Below the pieces are notes generated by a model. That model ran no database searches. It worked only from the letters and a program-made list of their open reading frames with translations, and was not told where the DNA came from. A stretch of DNA of 64,000 bases. Origin: JAAYJG01 sp964450305. GTDB taxonomy: Bacteria; Bacillota; Clostridia; DSM-8532. Positions 63,923 through 64,000 of this stretch are shown one piece after another. Each line of letters starts with the position of its first letter. The stretch's first letter is position 1. The stretch spans positions 1 to 64,000 of the forward strand of contig CAYVFB010000008.1 in assembly GCA_964450305.1 (NCBI GenBank), in the 5' to 3' direction. The position numbers and the translations under genes are program-made.

Positions 63923-64000
63923 CAAATATTTGTGGATCATTTCCCTGGTAACGCCTTTTTCACGGCAAACCTCCGCATAGAAGGAACCACTGCGTCGCAA
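63914..64000 (-). CDS. possible 3' end of a minus-strand gene
   Basis: A clean frame enters from the right edge and ends with TAG at 63914-63916. It reads LRRSGSFYAEVCREKG and then VTREMIHKYLSH, a plausible charged protein C-terminus. I do not recognise it. Only 28 residues are visible, so it may be chance. Confidence 0.3.
   Translation of the reverse strand: MRRSGSFYAEVCREKGVTREMIHKYLSH

Overview
The window looks like chromosome from an anaerobic, spore-forming, Gram-positive bacterium of the class Clostridia. Evidence: a YlbJ-type sporulation membrane protein; AGGAGG-like ribosome binding sites on nearly every gene with several TTG/GTG starts; lipoproteins with lipoboxes instead of outer-membrane genes; indolepyruvate:ferredoxin oxidoreductase; a folate pair (FchA plus FolD) typical of one-carbon metabolism in anaerobes; and a BlaR1/BlaI-type pair. 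The species cannot be named from the sequence.

Layout. 1-12.4 kb is housekeeping: recG, rsmD, coaD and a coiled-coil gene, convergent with ylbJ; an Asp23/Gls24, DUF5685 and polyglutamine J-protein operon; a small membrane protein; a cell-wall amidase; and mutS2. 12.5-18 kb holds an aldo/keto reductase, the iorAB-paaK arylpyruvate operon and two tRNA genes. 18-28.6 kb holds trmK, a Nif3-like gene, the RNase P RNA, fchA-folD, a YbaK-type deacylase, an acyltransferase, a DEDDh exonuclease, a DUF1287 lipoprotein, a NYN/OST-HTH protein, a beta-helix nucleotidyltransferase-like protein and a murG outside any dcw cluster. 28.7-38.7 kb is one sugar module: binding lipoprotein, double ATPase and permease, then a membrane-anchored binding protein, LytS-type kinase, YesN-type regulator and a second binding lipoprotein. 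It resembles the XylFGH plus XylFII-LytS-YesN xylose sensing system. 38.8-51.2 kb holds a ComEA-like protein, thrS, a YkuS-like gene, two orphan extracellular-binding lipoproteins and a four-gene adaptor/FtsX/double-ATPase exporter. 51.4-56.5 kb holds an M56 sensor peptidase with its BlaI repressor, a flippase-like membrane protein and a Gfo/Idh/MocA oxidoreductase.

The most unusual part is 56.5-63.8 kb. Three genes joined by ATGA overlaps encode a TerB-N/TerB-C protein, a BrxD-like (DUF2791) P-loop ATPase and a BrxHI/Lhr-like DEVH helicase. A good promoter for this operon has a LexA-type GAAC-N4-GTTC palindrome between its -35 and -10. Divergent from it, starting at the same promoter, is a 494-codon open paralogue of the helicase lacking the whole first RecA domain. 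This looks like a DNA-damage-inducible DNA-processing or anti-phage system with a helicase half as an extra part.

The intergenic DNA is rich in repeats: tandem arrays of 40, 56 and 37 bp, a 66-bp perfect palindrome, a 26-bp inverted repeat with a solo half-copy, and dispersed degenerate elements. FolD lacks the catalytic lysine for its cyclohydrolase step, and the gene just upstream (fchA) supplies that activity.
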